64,000 nt of DNA from an uncultured Flavobacteriaceae bacterium (GCA_947486785.1 CANKUU010000018.1:1-64000); one strand, 5' to 3'. Counted from the stretch's first letter, positions 1 to 10,900 are shown. Made by a program: numbers and translations. Notes: generated from the sequence alone by a model not told the origin.

Positions 1-42
1 AATTCTTCTTTCTTCATAATGTGTAAATATTTAAAATTAGAC

Positions 43-78
43 AAAAAAATAGCGGGGGCATGCCCCCGCTATTTTTTT
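43..78. terminator. Perfect 18-bp palindromic bidirectional terminator
   Basis: Bases 43-60 are the exact reverse complement of 61-78. The stem has an A-tract on the left, a GC-rich core of nine pairs around GCGGGGGCA, and a T-tract on the right, so it would work as a rho-independent terminator in both directions. It lies about 110 bases past the stop of the minus-strand histidine kinase gene and probably ends that operon. There is no unpaired loop in the DNA; a few central pairs must open in the RNA. Confidence 0.85.
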
Positions 79-186
79 ATTTACACACTTTATGAGATAG
101 TGCTCGAAAAAACCATAAAAAAGACCGTTATAAATTTGATCCTTTAGGTAAAATAAACAAATACCCTTGTAATGGTATTCCATCAT

Positions 187-1680
187 CTATTTTTGATAGG
201 CTGGCAAACTAAATATAAATGAACTACCTTCTTTAGGCTTACTTAATACGGTAATTGTTGTATCATGTAATTCCATAATTTTTTTTACAATTGCTAAGCC
301 TAAACCAGAACCCTCTGTTTTTGTGTTTTTGTCTATTTGTTTAAACCTGTCAAATATATAAGGTTGTTCATTTACTGGTATTCCAGAACCAGTATCGGTA
401 ATATTAATTTCTATGTTATCACTTTTCTTTACTAAGGTCATGGTTACTTTACCATTCGAGTTTGTATATTTAATTGCATTTTCTATCAAGTTTTGCAACG
501 CTCTTTCTACCAAGCTAACATCCGCAAAAACGATACTATTTTGTTCTGCATGATCTATTTTTAATTCAATTTGCTTTTTATCTGCAAGCACTTTAAATTT
601 TGCAATCAAATCATGTGAAAGTTCTGTTATCGAAAAAGGCTCTTTAATTGGCGTTACTTGTTCGGCTTCTAGTTTTGAATATTCGAATAATTGGTTAATT
701 AATTTTGAAAGTTTGTCTACGTTACTATGTGTTATTTCAAGATATTCTTGTTTTTCTTCTTCTGAAAGTGTGTCTTTTTTCATCTGTAAGGTTTCAATAT
801 AACCTTTTAAAATAGCTAAAGGGGTTCTTAGGTCATGAGACACATTAGCAATTAACTCTCTTCGCAATAAATCAACAGATTCCATTTTTTTAATATTGCC
901 TGTTATGGTATCGGCCATTTTATTAAAAGATTTGGCAAAAATTGAAATATCGGAATTTTCAGGATTTTCAATCCGCGCAGACAAATCGCCTTCTGAAAAA
1001 CGCCTAACCGTACCCGTAATAAGTCTTAAATTTTTGGTTAAAAACCAAATTGCTAAAAGCCCAATAAGAGCTGTAAAAATCATGGTAAGTAAAAAATAGC
1101 CCAAGCCTAATTTGGCAAAATACTGACCTAATAAAGTACTACTTACTTCTTGAAAATGCTTTCCAGCCAATATGATATAAATATATCCTTTATGACCATC
1201 AATATCATATGGTGCTACAGAGAAAATTTTTTGCTTGCCTGCGTTTCTAGGGTCATCACCTAAAACAAATTTCTTTCCTTTAGCTTGTAAAAAAGTAGTG
1301 ATTGGGTCTAAATCGATGCTTTTCTTTGCATTATCATCATTTGGGTCTAATACTACGGAATATAAAATAGCACCCTTGTTGTTTAGCAAATAAACCTCTA
1401 TGCCCCGGTTAACGGCCATCATATCGTGCATTAAATCTGCAAAAAGTGACGTATTTACAGAACCGTCTTCTAAAAAAGGAGAATCATCATTAAACTTCTC
1501 TTCTATTACATGTTGAGCCACATTTGCATTTAATTTTTGTGCAGTTTCTTGATGATGCATATTTGCAAAATAACTGGTGATTCCTATATAAGAAACCCCC
1601 ATCAATAAGACTAACAAAACAAAGGCGATCCAGAGTTTTACAACCAGTTTGGGCGTTAGGGTTTTTGCGTTCTTATTCAT
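187..1680 (-). CDS. Sensor histidine kinase (HAMP-HisKA-HATPase)
   Basis: Membrane sensor kinase of a two-component system, 497 residues. Visible: TM helix ~14-34, a periplasmic sensor region ~38-190, TM helix ~194-214, a HAMP linker ~215-268, the HisKA box VSHDLRTP with phospho-accepting H282, and an ATPase domain with N box NLIENAIKYT (~397-406), G1 DTGSGIP and G2 GSGLGLAIV. All catalytic motifs are intact. Its ATG overlaps the stop of the upstream response regulator by four bases, so the two are co-translated partners. The stimulus cannot be read from the sequence. Confidence 0.95.
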   Translation of the reverse strand: MNKNAKTLTPKLVVKLWIAFVLLVLLMGVSYIGITSYFANMHHQETAQKLNANVAQHVIEEKFNDDSPFLEDGSVNTSLFADLMHDMMAVNRGIEVYLLNNKGAILYSVVLDPNDDNAKKSIDLDPITTFLQAKGKKFVLGDDPRNAGKQKIFSVAPYDIDGHKGYIYIILAGKHFQEVSSTLLGQYFAKLGLGYFLLTMIFTALIGLLAIWFLTKNLRLITGTVRRFSEGDLSARIENPENSDISIFAKSFNKMADTITGNIKKMESVDLLRRELIANVSHDLRTPLAILKGYIETLQMKKDTLSEEEKQEYLEITHSNVDKLSKLINQLFEYSKLEAEQVTPIKEPFSITELSHDLIAKFKVLADKKQIELKIDHAEQNSIVFADVSLVERALQNLIENAIKYTNSNGKVTMTLVKKSDNIEINITDTGSGIPVNEQPYIFDRFKQIDKNTKTEGSGLGLAIVKKIMELHDTTITVLSKPKEGSSFIFSLPAYQK

Positions 1681-2375
1681 ATCAAAATGTCTTCATTAAA
1701 TTTATACCCTACACCCCAGGTGGTCAAAATATAGGTTGGGTTAGCCATATCTGTTTCTATTTTAGCTCTTAGTCTATTGATATGAGAATTAACGGTATGC
1801 TCATAGCCTTCAAAATTATAACCCCAAATAATATTCAATAATTCTGTTCTAGTATAGTTTCTGCCAGGGTTTGATGCCATTAAAATTAGTAGTTCAAACT
1901 CTTTTGGCGAAAGTTCAATTCTGGTGTTATTTAATAGTACTTTTCGTTTATCAATATCAATACTTAAACCTTTTACTTTAATAACCGAATCATTTTTCGA
2001 TATTTTTTCTGAAGGACCTGTTCTTCTCATCACAGCTTTAATTCGTGCAAGTAGTTCACGAATACTAAAGGGTTTTGTTATGTAATCATCAGCACCAATT
2101 TCTAGCCCTAAAATGCGATCAATTTCTTCTGATTTAGCGGTGAGCATGATAACAGGAGTATTCTTTTTTTCTCTTAATTGTTTACAAATAGATATTCCAT
2201 CTAAGGTGGGTAAAGTTAAATCAAGTAAAATTAAATCATAATCTTTTTCTAAGGCCATTCGTAAACCCTCTTCTCCGTCTGTTGCTTTTGATATTTTATA
2301 AATAAGGCCTGTAAGGTGTATTTCCAATAGCTTAATAATTTCTGGATCATCCTCTATAATTAGTATTTGTTTCAT
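1677..2375 (-). CDS. OmpR/PhoB-family response regulator
   Basis: DNA-binding response regulator of 232 residues. The receiver domain (1-~120) has the acidic pair near residues 9-10, phosphorylation site D52 in LILLDLTLP, the MLTA switch segment and the lysine of the KPF motif near 105. A winged-helix Trans_reg_C domain (~135-228) follows. It is first in a two-gene operon with the histidine kinase and overlaps it by four bases (ATGA), the usual arrangement for a cognate pair. Target genes are unknown. Confidence 0.95.
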   Translation of the reverse strand: MKQILIIEDDPEIIKLLEIHLTGLIYKISKATDGEEGLRMALEKDYDLILLDLTLPTLDGISICKQLREKKNTPVIMLTAKSEEIDRILGLEIGADDYITKPFSIRELLARIKAVMRRTGPSEKISKNDSVIKVKGLSIDIDKRKVLLNNTRIELSPKEFELLILMASNPGRNYTRTELLNIIWGYNFEGYEHTVNSHINRLRAKIETDMANPTYILTTWGVGYKFNEDILI

Positions 2376-2872
2376 TGTAATTCTGTTTCAAAAAAGTAAG
2401 AAAAATGCTCCAAAGCATCATGATGAGCGAAAATACGAAAATAGCAAAGAATACTTTTTGTACTAATGTAGTTTTTGTTTACTGGATAAGCTACGTCCGT
2501 AAGTAAATAATTCAAAAAAACATCTATGTAGTTAGCTTTTTAAGAACTCAAAAAGGTGATCTTTAGTTAACTTAAAAATGAGGATTTAAACCTGTTGTTC
2601 ATTTATATTAAGTTAGTTTTAATTTTGTTCATCGGATTTATATTAAAGACAAATGAATTTAAGTACTAAATCATTGTAGAAGTAGTTGTTTTAGAGCGTC
2701 TTGTAGCTTAAGCTGACAAAGATTTAGCATGTGGAGTTGTGTTGCTTTTTTAATTTCCTAATTTGAAAGGATCACTAAAATCAAATTTATTCTGTTTTAA
2801 ATCTTTATGCCTTAGTTTACTCCATAATTGCAACTATCTTTACCTCATTTTTAACCTTTTTTTCATAATAGT
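2376..2872. other. Intergenic region between divergent genes, possible promoters only
   Basis: This is 497 bases without a credible reading frame. It must hold promoters for the minus-strand response regulator and the plus-strand permease. One match to the Bacteroidota consensus is TTG at 2595-2597 and TAATTTTG at 2620-2627 with a 22-base spacer, on the plus strand. It is about 245 bases from the permease start, so its use is uncertain. Nothing else is recognised. Confidence 0.4.
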
Positions 2873-3709
2873 TTGAAGAAAGCCATTTTTTTTATGGTTT
2901 TAAGCACCATTGCTTTTACTGGTATGAATGTGCTTATTAAATATTTAACCAATTTTAGCCCCTATCAGCTGGTGTTTTTTAGGTCGATAGGCTCTCTATT
3001 TTTTACGTTCAGTTTTCTATTCAGACATAATATTTCTTTTGTTGGTAAACAACCTACACTTTTACTTATGAGAGGAATATTTGGCACCTTATCAATGCTT
3101 TTATTTTTTATGGCAGTCTATTATATGCCTTTGGGCTCTGCAGTTGCCTTGCGCTATACTTCTCCAATTTTTGCTGCAATATTTGCAATTTTAATTTTAA
3201 AAGAACAAGTGAAACCAATACAATGGCTATTCTTCATATTTTCTTTATTAGGTGTTTTTGTTTTAAAAGGTTTTGACGCTTTGCTACCACCAATTGGATT
3301 TGTTTTGGTACTTGTTTCTTCTATGTTTAGCGGACTTGTTTTTGTGCTAATTCGTAAATTAGGAGCTGGTGAACACCCCGTGGTTATTATTAATTACTTC
3401 ATGTGCATTTCTACAATAGTAGGAGGGGGTTTAGCTGTTTTTTATTGGAAGAATCCTAGTTTAATTGAATTTATGTTACTTTCAATTTTAGGTGTATTAG
3501 GCTTTTTTGCACAACTATTTATGACGAAAGCCTTTCAATTAGGAGAAACAAGCGTAATTGCACCTATAAAATATATCGAAGTTGTCTTTGTAATAATTTT
3601 AAGCATTGGCTTTTTTGATGAATCTTATTCACGATGGAATTTTGTTGGAATAGCCATGATTATTGGCGGTCTTATGGTTAATATTTGGTATAAGAAAACC
3701 GTTAAATAA
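2873..3709 (+). CDS. EamA/DMT-superfamily permease
   Basis: Integral inner-membrane protein of 278 residues, nearly all hydrophobic, consistent with ten TM helices in two EamA repeats (~1-130 and ~140-276). Such proteins export or import small metabolites; the substrate cannot be inferred. The start is a TTG giving MKKAIFF; the alternative is ATG at 2894 (MVLSTIAF), seven codons later, which would remove only the amphipathic start. The stop lies 8 bases from the stop of the convergent MFS gene. Confidence 0.88.
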   Translation: MKKAIFFMVLSTIAFTGMNVLIKYLTNFSPYQLVFFRSIGSLFFTFSFLFRHNISFVGKQPTLLLMRGIFGTLSMLLFFMAVYYMPLGSAVALRYTSPIFAAIFAILILKEQVKPIQWLFFIFSLLGVFVLKGFDALLPPIGFVLVLVSSMFSGLVFVLIRKLGAGEHPVVIINYFMCISTIVGGGLAVFYWKNPSLIEFMLLSILGVLGFFAQLFMTKAFQLGETSVIAPIKYIEVVFVIILSIGFFDESYSRWNFVGIAMIIGGLMVNIWYKKTVK

Positions 3710-3717
3710 ACTTTTAA

Positions 3718-4932
3718 CTATACTTTTTTCAATTGCTCTTGCCGAACTTGTGTTTTTAAATAGTATAAAATTAACAAAGAAATAACTGAACATATCGAAA
3801 AGCCAATAAACAAAGGCATTGCGCTGTCCGTTACAAATTTACCTATAAACGTACTTATTGGTACTGACATTAATGTAGAAATAAATCCGGTTATTGCAGC
3901 ACCTATACCTGCAATATGTCCTATGGGTTGCATAGCTAAGGCACGCAAATTACCAAAGAGAAAGCCAATAGAAAAAAACTGAAGCGCAAAAAACAATAGT
4001 AATATTTCTATACTAGGATTACTAGAAGTATAAAATAATGCAACATAACTAATCGAGACGATACTAAAAGCAATTAATGAAATGGTAATTATTTTTTCCA
4101 TACCAAAGCGAACTACCAAAGTGCCATTTAAAAAGGTGGCCAGCCCAATAGAAATTGCAAGTCCTGCAAAAATGAAGGGAAACTCTTCTTTTAAATTGTA
4201 TTGATTTTGAAAGATTTGTTGTGCAGCACTTAAATATACCAAAAAAGAACCCACAATAAAACCTGAAATTAAAGTTAAGCCAATGGTGCGCTTATATTTA
4301 ATAAGCTCTAAAAAACCATTTACAAAGATATGCTTGCTTAACGGAATTTTATTTTCGGCAGATAAAGTCTCGGGTTGTCGACGCCAAAACCATAGCGCTA
4401 TAACAACCGCAAAAATTAGCTGAGCATAAAAAATAGACTGCCAGTTGTACGCATCTAAGATCCATTTACCAAAGGCTGGCGCTACAATAGGAACTAGTAA
4501 AAATATTACCGTAATAAAGGACATAATTCGAGCCATAAAGTCTCCACTATAACTATCTCTTACCATTGCAATGCTAATGGTTCTTGGTGCTGATAGCGCT
4601 ATACCTTGAAGCACCCTTCCTATAATCATCACTTCAAAACTCTTCGCATAAATACATATTAAACTTGCCATTATAAAAAGAACCAAACCCAAATAAACTA
4701 CAGGTTTTCTTCCTAAGCTATCAGAAATAGGTCCAAAAAATAGCGGGCCTATTCCAAGCCCTAAAAAAATCATTATAATCAGCTGTTGTGTGTCTATTAT
4801 GTTTGTTACACCAACAGCAAGACCTATGATATCAAGTGCGGGCAATACCGCATCTATAGCCAAGGCAACAATAGCCATTAAAGATGCCATTAGTGAAACA
4901 AATTCGAGTTGCGAAATACGCTTTTTCAACAT
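3718..4932 (-). CDS. Bcr/CflA-family MFS drug efflux transporter
   Basis: Twelve-TM major facilitator protein, 404 residues, the usual length for the Bcr/CflA (DHA1) group. The motif-A loop between TM2 and TM3 is visible as GPISDSLGRKP (~67-77). Family members export drugs or small metabolites such as sulfonamides, bicyclomycin or dipeptides using the proton gradient; the substrate here is unknown. It is transcribed alone, convergent with the EamA permease and divergent from the TerC gene. Confidence 0.9.
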   Translation of the reverse strand: MLKKRISQLEFVSLMASLMAIVALAIDAVLPALDIIGLAVGVTNIIDTQQLIIMIFLGLGIGPLFFGPISDSLGRKPVVYLGLVLFIMASLICIYAKSFEVMIIGRVLQGIALSAPRTISIAMVRDSYSGDFMARIMSFITVIFLLVPIVAPAFGKWILDAYNWQSIFYAQLIFAVVIALWFWRRQPETLSAENKIPLSKHIFVNGFLELIKYKRTIGLTLISGFIVGSFLVYLSAAQQIFQNQYNLKEEFPFIFAGLAISIGLATFLNGTLVVRFGMEKIITISLIAFSIVSISYVALFYTSSNPSIEILLLFFALQFFSIGFLFGNLRALAMQPIGHIAGIGAAITGFISTLMSVPISTFIGKFVTDSAMPLFIGFSICSVISLLILYYLKTQVRQEQLKKV

Positions 4933-5046
4933 TTTTCAAAAGTACTACAAATACCTGCAAGACGTCTTTTAATTATAGCCCTAAACTTCACGAATTAATT
5001 CCTATGCTATTTGCCTTTTTTAAACTTAAATTGTGCTCAATTTATT

Positions 5047-5054
5047 TATCTTTG
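5047..5054 (+). promoter_or_regulatory. -7 box (TATCTTTG) of the TerC-family gene
   Basis: TATCTTTG fits the Bacteroidota -7 consensus TAnnTTTG and ends 34 bases before the ATG at 5089. No -33 TTG with ideal spacing is visible; the closest is at 5031-5033 with a short 13-base spacer. The box lies inside the longer frame that opens at 5011, which argues against that upstream start. Confidence 0.6.
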
Positions 5055-5088
5055 TTTCATTCGAAAAAGCAACATCCGATACGCTCCT

Positions 5089-5856
5089 ATGGAATCAATT
5101 TTTACCATTGACAACTTTTTTACACTTGCTATGCTTACGCTTTTACAAGCAGTTTTAGGTTTAGATAATCTACTTTATATTTCTTTAGAATCTAAAAGAG
5201 CTCCAGAGAGCGAACAAAAGCGGGTACGTACTTTGGGTATTGGTTTAGCCATTGTTTTGCGTATCATTTTGTTGTTCGTTTTAATTAAATTGATTGCATA
5301 TTTTCAAGATCCAATTTTTGGTATTGAATCTAAGGTTGTAGCGGGTCACTTTAATATTCATAGTCTTATTGTGTTGCTTGGAGGCGCATTTATTATTTAT
5401 ACGGCTGTAAAAGAAATTTGGCACATGCTAAGTATAGATACCGAAGTAGCCGATCAAGACACAAAAGTCAAAAGCGTTAACCGTATAATTTTAGCCATTG
5501 TAATAATGAATATTGTTTTTTCTTTCGACTCAATTTTGAGTGCAATGGCGTTAACAAAAGTCTTTTGGGTAATGGCAGTAGCCATTATTATTGGCGGCGT
5601 ACTTATGATTTGGTTATCAGGAAAAGTGACTGAATTTTTAAAAAAGAATAGAATGTACGAAGTTTTAGGACTGTTTATCTTGTTTATAGTGGGTATCATG
5701 TTACTTTCAGAAGGTGGGCATTTGGCGCATCTAAAATTCTTTGGTAATGAAGTAACTCCTATGAGCAAAACTACCTTTTACTTTGTAATTGTAGTACTAG
5801 TGGTTATCGATGTAATACAATCAAAATACCAGAAGAAACTTTCTGCCAAAAATTAA
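5089..5856 (+). CDS. TerC-family integral membrane protein
   Basis: 255 residues with about seven hydrophobic helices. The N-terminal signature around LQAVLGLDNLLYISLES, with the conserved GLDN acidic motif in TM1, and a second acidic motif FSFDSILSAMAL place it in the TerC/Alx family, implicated in metal (Mn) export and metal loading of secreted proteins. The frame stays open back to 5011, but the ATG at 5089 was chosen because a TATCTTTG promoter box lies at 5047-5054 and homologues begin at this point. It is a single gene with no tellurite-resistance neighbours, so a housekeeping role is likelier than tellurite resistance. Confidence 0.9.
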   Translation: MESIFTIDNFFTLAMLTLLQAVLGLDNLLYISLESKRAPESEQKRVRTLGIGLAIVLRIILLFVLIKLIAYFQDPIFGIESKVVAGHFNIHSLIVLLGGAFIIYTAVKEIWHMLSIDTEVADQDTKVKSVNRIILAIVIMNIVFSFDSILSAMALTKVFWVMAVAIIIGGVLMIWLSGKVTEFLKKNRMYEVLGLFILFIVGIMLLSEGGHLAHLKFFGNEVTPMSKTTFYFVIVVLVVIDVIQSKYQKKLSAKN

Positions 5857-5921
5857 GAAAACAAAAAAACAGGAAAGTAAATGCTTTTAAAAAGGGCTGA
5901 TTAATTTTTATACTATAATTT

Positions 5922-6446
5922 ATGAATCAAAAAAATAGGTTTTTAAAAGTAATAGTTGTTATTCTTAGTATTGCTCCATTTTTAGCATGTAAAGAAAAGC
6001 AGGAAATAAAGCTTCAAAAAGAGCTACCTAAACCTCTTGTTACCGAAATAAAAGATAATCCAACTAGCTATGAAACTTTAGAGGGTAAACCGATAGAATT
6101 AAACAATTTTAAAGGAAAAAAGATCTTTCTTAATTATTGGGCAACTTGGTGTCGCCCTTGTATAGAGGAAATGCCTGCCTTAGAACAATTACAAACTATT
6201 CTTGAAAAAGAAAACTATATTTTTCTTTTTGCTTCAGATCAATCTTTAGCAAAAATTAAAAAGTTTAAAGCTGAACGTAATTTTGATCTAAATTTCGTCA
6301 AATTTAATGGCTCTTTAGGTGATCTAGAAATTGCTGCCTTACCGGTTACAATAATTTATGATGAAAAAGGAAAGCAATTAAAACGTTTTGATGGGGCTGC
6401 TGTTTGGGATGACCCAGATATGATTAAAAATTTAAAAAACCTTTAA
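5922..6446 (+). CDS. TlpA-like thioredoxin-fold lipoprotein
   Basis: 174-residue periplasm-facing lipoprotein. The signal peptide ends in a lipobox with acylated C23 (PFLAC). A thioredoxin/AhpC-TSA-like fold (~50-172) carries the redox motif WCRPC (C77, C80), preceded by NYWATW as in TlpA/ResA proteins, and a cis-proline segment ALPVT. It probably reduces or isomerises disulfides in exported proteins. The ATG of the decayed sialidase-like gene begins only 19 bases after its stop, so the two were probably once an operon. Confidence 0.9.
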   Translation: MNQKNRFLKVIVVILSIAPFLACKEKQEIKLQKELPKPLVTEIKDNPTSYETLEGKPIELNNFKGKKIFLNYWATWCRPCIEEMPALEQLQTILEKENYIFLFASDQSLAKIKKFKAERNFDLNFVKFNGSLGDLEIAALPVTIIYDEKGKQLKRFDGAAVWDDPDMIKNLKNL

Positions 6447-6465
6447 ATTTATTTATTCATAAAGG

Positions 6466-7374
6466 ATGCTTATAGGCTTTCTTGCAGCAACATTGCTGCT
6501 CAACTGTAATGAATAAATTAACGAAAAGAAAGAGCTTCAATTAAAAGTAGTTATACCAGCACTACATTCACCTGCCTCTCAAAATAGCTATTTGCCACAT
6601 TTACACACTAACAGAAGTAAAATGCTGATGTCAGGAGTAGAGCGGGAAGGGGGTATGGTCTTAAGAAATTAAAATACTCCATTTAAGCTAAAGGTAAATG
6701 GCACATGCCTTATAAAATTGATCAAGCCACTAATTGGTTTGATAATTGGGCAAATTTTCCAATGATTACAGAAAATAATGGCAGCCTTTGGTAGCAGGTG
6801 TTAAAAATGTCAAGTTCGGGTGCCTATTCCTATAAATTCAAGAATGAATATGTTACCCAAAGGGAAAGCGATTGGGAAATTAATTTAATTCTATATACTG
6901 ATGCAACCGCAACCGAGCATGAATTTATAAGTGTTATTCCATTTAAAGAAGACTTTCTCGTAACCGGACTTGATGGCAGAAATACCTTAAAAAACGAAAA
7001 AAAGAAACGTGCAGCGACGTCTTTAAGAGCCGCTGCTATTACTATTGGCGGAAATGTAGAAGAACGTATGTTTTAGATTCTACTGCCGGTGACTGTTGTC
7101 ATACAAGTTCTGCAATTACAGAGAATGACCCTATTTTAGTATATCGAGATTGCTCACTAGACAAAGTTCGCGACATAAGTATTGTTCGAAATATAATAGT
7201 AAATGGACTGCACGTAAATAAATTTATAATACGAATTGACAGATAAATGGATGCCTAGTAAACGAGCCTAAATCAGCTGTGCTCACGACTAATGTAGTTG
7301 TTGCATGGTTTGCCTTAGCCAAAGAGACACCTAGACTTCTAAATCTGAGATTCTGCCTTCATTTTATTAGATGA
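6466..7374 (+). pseudogene. Decayed sialidase-like (BNR-type) lipoprotein gene
   Basis: The first frame opens at ATG 6466 with a lipoprotein signal (LLLNC) but is stopped at 6514, and continues in the same frame (SPASQNSYLPHLH) to a second stop at 6670. Family-like pieces then resume in other frames: TNWFDNWANFP near 6730-6760; the open stretch 6798-7076 with TEHEFISVIPF and LDGRN; then GDCCHTSSAITEN, VYRD and VRDISIVR at ~7085-7180; and VVVAWFALAKE near 7295-7326. The order and spacing match the sialidase-like proteins of Bacteroidota, in which CDCC-type, YR-type and GCPVNGP-type motifs follow each other. At least two stops and several frameshifts make it non-functional. Family assignment is from recalled motifs, not a search. 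Confidence 0.8.
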
Positions 7375-7925
7375 ATTATCCAGATACTTAACACTATTTT
7401 ATGGTTAGCTTCTATTTTGTATGATTAAAAATGAACAAGTAGACTAATTTATTCAGAGCAAATAATAAAGGAATATGACAACTAAATTTTGATAATCCCA
7501 AGTTAAACAGGCGTAAAATTCATAATACACGAAACAATCGCTACTTGTTATGATTAAATAATGTTGTTTACCGTTTTATGCTTCCATTTATCGGTTTTCC
7601 CCTAGCAGTATTAGGCCAAAATCATTTTGTGTTTCTATCTTTAGACCTACATAAATACAATGAAATATAGTCCTACAATTTAAGCTAAAAAAGCATATTT
7701 TTTTTTGGAGAAAATTCGGCCTAACAGACAATGTATAAACGTCTAAATGTTTTAAAATTGGCATTTATATCATGAGGTTAATTATTTTTTAAAGTGCATC
7801 AATTTACCTTGAGGTGTAATTTGATTCTAAAATATAATTTATCTCATTAATTAATTGGATTATGTTCCATTGAATTTTAAAGTAAAACAAAATCCCTAAA
7901 ACGCAAATCAAACCTTAACTACACT
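7375..7925. other. Gene-free region upstream of the giant secreted protein
   Basis: About 550 AT-rich bases. A short frame from ATG 7577 reads like a signal peptide (LPFIGFPLAVLGQN) and is stopped after roughly 30 codons, so it may be another gene relic; I do not recognise it. No clear TAnnTTTG box lies close to the ATG at 7926. Confidence 0.35.
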
Positions 7926-10900
7926 ATGAAAAAAATTACCCTATTGGCAGCATTATTTTGCTGTTCATTCACGCTTTTCGCACAAACCACTTGTACACCT
8001 ATAAGTACATTAAATTGCGAAGACCTTGTTGTTGATTTACCTTTTACTCTCGATTTTTCAACAAGCGTAGAAAATTCGTTGGTAGATAACTCTGGAAACG
8101 GAATTGGATTTACAGCGGTAATGGAACATTCAGAAGAAAGAAGAATTGATGCTGGAGATCTAGTTATTTCTAATCCAAATACAAACGGATATGAACCATC
8201 TTTGATTGAAAAAAAATCTAATAGTTTAGAAATAAGGTCACAAGCTGGTATAGCCTTTCGAAAACCGGGTGGAACTTCTAATAGTAATAATCAAATCAAT
8301 ACCTTAGGCGCAGGCCTAGGGGAGTTTCAACAACCAATTCACATAAAGAGTACGCTCTTGAATGTAGTTACAGGATCTGGTTCGGCTCAGGCTGGACTTT
8401 GGTTCGGATTTGATGAGGATAATTTTGTAAAATTGTGCGTTGTTGATTCTAGTATTGAATTAAGAGTAGAGTCTGACGGTTTCTCAGGAAACGGACCAAG
8501 AAGCGGTGATCAGGTGATATCAAATTTAGGCGCATCGGGTAAAGATGTTGCTCTTGACCTTATTATTGATCCAAACGAATTAATGGCAGAAGCCTATTAT
8601 ACTATTGGGTCAGGCGCACGCTTATTATTAGGAAGTTTAGCAATTCCCGCAAATTATATTACAGGTAGAAGTATCGGTATTAGTGGTAATCAAGAGAATA
8701 TTACCTTCGCAGGTATTTATGCCACACATAGAAATGGATCACAATTTACTGCTAGTTTTGATAATTTTTCAATAGAAGAGGCAGAAGAACGTCCGTTAGC
8801 ACTAGAATTTGACCAATCAGAGCTTACATTTGCGGGCACTAGTAACGAAACCTTAGCACCAAAATCTATTAACTTAGCTGCTAGTTCGGGCAACCCTCTT
8901 ATTATTTTGTCTGATGATCCTGATGCTTCAAGTTGGTTAATTGTTCCATCAAACCCTAGGTTAGGTGAACTTGAATTTGGTATAAAGCCAAACCTAGCAC
9001 CTGGATCATATCGAACCACTATTATTGCCCAAGATCAACCAGATATGGGCTATGCTAATGCAGAGGTTGTTATTAGTTTAACCATTAATGAAAGTCCAAG
9101 TGATTTTGAAGCCAAAATAAATTTTTCCAATGCAGCATCGCAACCTCCCAATGATTATATAAATGATTTAGGCTTAGGTTTTTCCGACCGTGGTAATGGA
9201 TATAACTATGGGTGGTTAGCTATAAATACATCAAGCCCTTTAGACGTATCAGCAAACGCCAGAAATAGAAATGTTTCTGGAGTATCTCAGCTCAATAATA
9301 CCCTTATTCATATGCAGTATGGTGATGTAAGCAATGGTAATAATGGTGTATCTACAGAAGGTATTTGGGAAATTGAAGTGCCAAACGGAAGTTATAATAT
9401 TACCGTTGGTGTTGGAGATCCAACTATAGATTCCAATCAAAACGATATTCCTAGCCATGTAATAAATGCAGAAGGTGTTCGTATAATAGCACCTTTTACA
9501 CCTTCAGGTGCAATAGGTAGTGCAGAGAGATTTAAGTCTGAATCTAAAATAGTAGCCGTTCGTGACGGTAAATTAACAATTGATGCCCAAGGCGGTCACA
9601 ATACTAAAATAAATTATATCGAAATAGTTGCAAGTACAGGTACTTCTGAAAATCCTATGGTTTTAGGAGTTATGCCCTCTAATAATGCATTTAATGTTCC
9701 TGTAAATACCAGTATTTCTGCAAACAATTTATACTTGCCAAATTTTGATGAAAATGGTATTACTGGTGTCAATAATAGTACAATAACAAACGCTACGGTA
9801 AGACTTTTTAAAGAGGGTAGTACCACGCCAATAGGTTCTAGTGCCAATGGAACCGGTGGAGGTGATGCTATTAATTTAGTGCCAAATTTACCCCTTGAAG
9901 AAAATACCAAATATATTTTTGAAATAGATGGCGTTGAAGATACCACAGGCAGGCGTTTTAATTTTTTTACTTCTTCTTTTACTACTGGTGGCAGTACCAC
10001 AGGACCTTCAACCGAGTTAGATAATGTTTCTTTTACTAGAACTGGTGCAGTTGGTTCTTCTGGGCAGTTTACTACTTTAACTTTTGGCCCTGATGGTAAA
10101 TTGTATGCGTTACAAATAAATGGTGCGATAAATAGATATGAAGTAGCTTCAGATGGCTCGCTAATTAATGAAGAAATTCTTCAAGAATGGAAAGCAAACT
10201 ATACCGCGAGAGCTGCAATTGGTCTTGCATTTGATCCAAATGCTACAGCAACAAACCTAATTGCCTATATCTCACATCAATCTGGAGCCTTGGGCAATGC
10301 CCCTGATTGGGATGGTAAAATATCTCGAATTTCTGGCCAAAATCTTGAACAAGAAGAATTACTTGTTACTAATTTACCTAGGTCTTTAAGAGATCATTTA
10401 ACCAATAGCATTGCTTTTAATCCAGCAGAACCAAACGTATTATATTTTAATCAAGGTAGTAACAGTGCCGCTGGTGCTCCAGATAGCGCATGGGGCAATA
10501 GAGAAGAAAGTCTTCTATCGGCAGCAACATTACGTTTAGATTTAGTAAAATTACCTTCAGAATTGCCTTTAGATGTTAAAACAACACGCAATATACAGGC
10601 TATTATAAATGTTAATGTAAACTCTCCTAACTTAGACGGTCTATACAATCCTTACTATGTTAACGCACCTTTAACGCTTTATGCCACTGGCATTAGAAAT
10701 GCCTACGATCTGGTGTGGCATACTAATGGGCAACTTTACATACCTACCAACGGAACCGCAGGTCGAAGTAATGCCCCTGCTTCAATTGAGGGAATGAGAA
10801 GACCAGATGGTTCTTTCTATGATTACACTAATCCCCGTTACCCAGAAATACCAGCCTCTAATGATAATAATACTCAAAGAGATTGGTTGTTTAGAATAGA

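Noticed and set aside
1-18. Possible start of a minus-strand gene at the left edge (ATG at 18, reading MKKEE).
   Set aside because: Only six codons are inside the window, there is no promoter box, and a plus-strand gene end (FLHNV then TAA) is equally possible, so nothing can be assigned.
896-1099. 67-residue plus-strand frame opposite the histidine kinase.
   Set aside because: It is a shadow of a complete, motif-rich gene on the other strand and has no features of its own. The same applies to the many 60-130-residue frames opposite other large genes.
5011-5088. Longer TerC start at TTG 5011.
   Set aside because: The promoter box TATCTTTG at 5047-5054 would lie inside the gene; the extra residues are unlike TerC N-termini.
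5089-5856. Tellurite-resistance island.
   Set aside because: Only a TerC-family protein is present, without TerA/B/D/E/F/Z, so no resistance cluster is supported.
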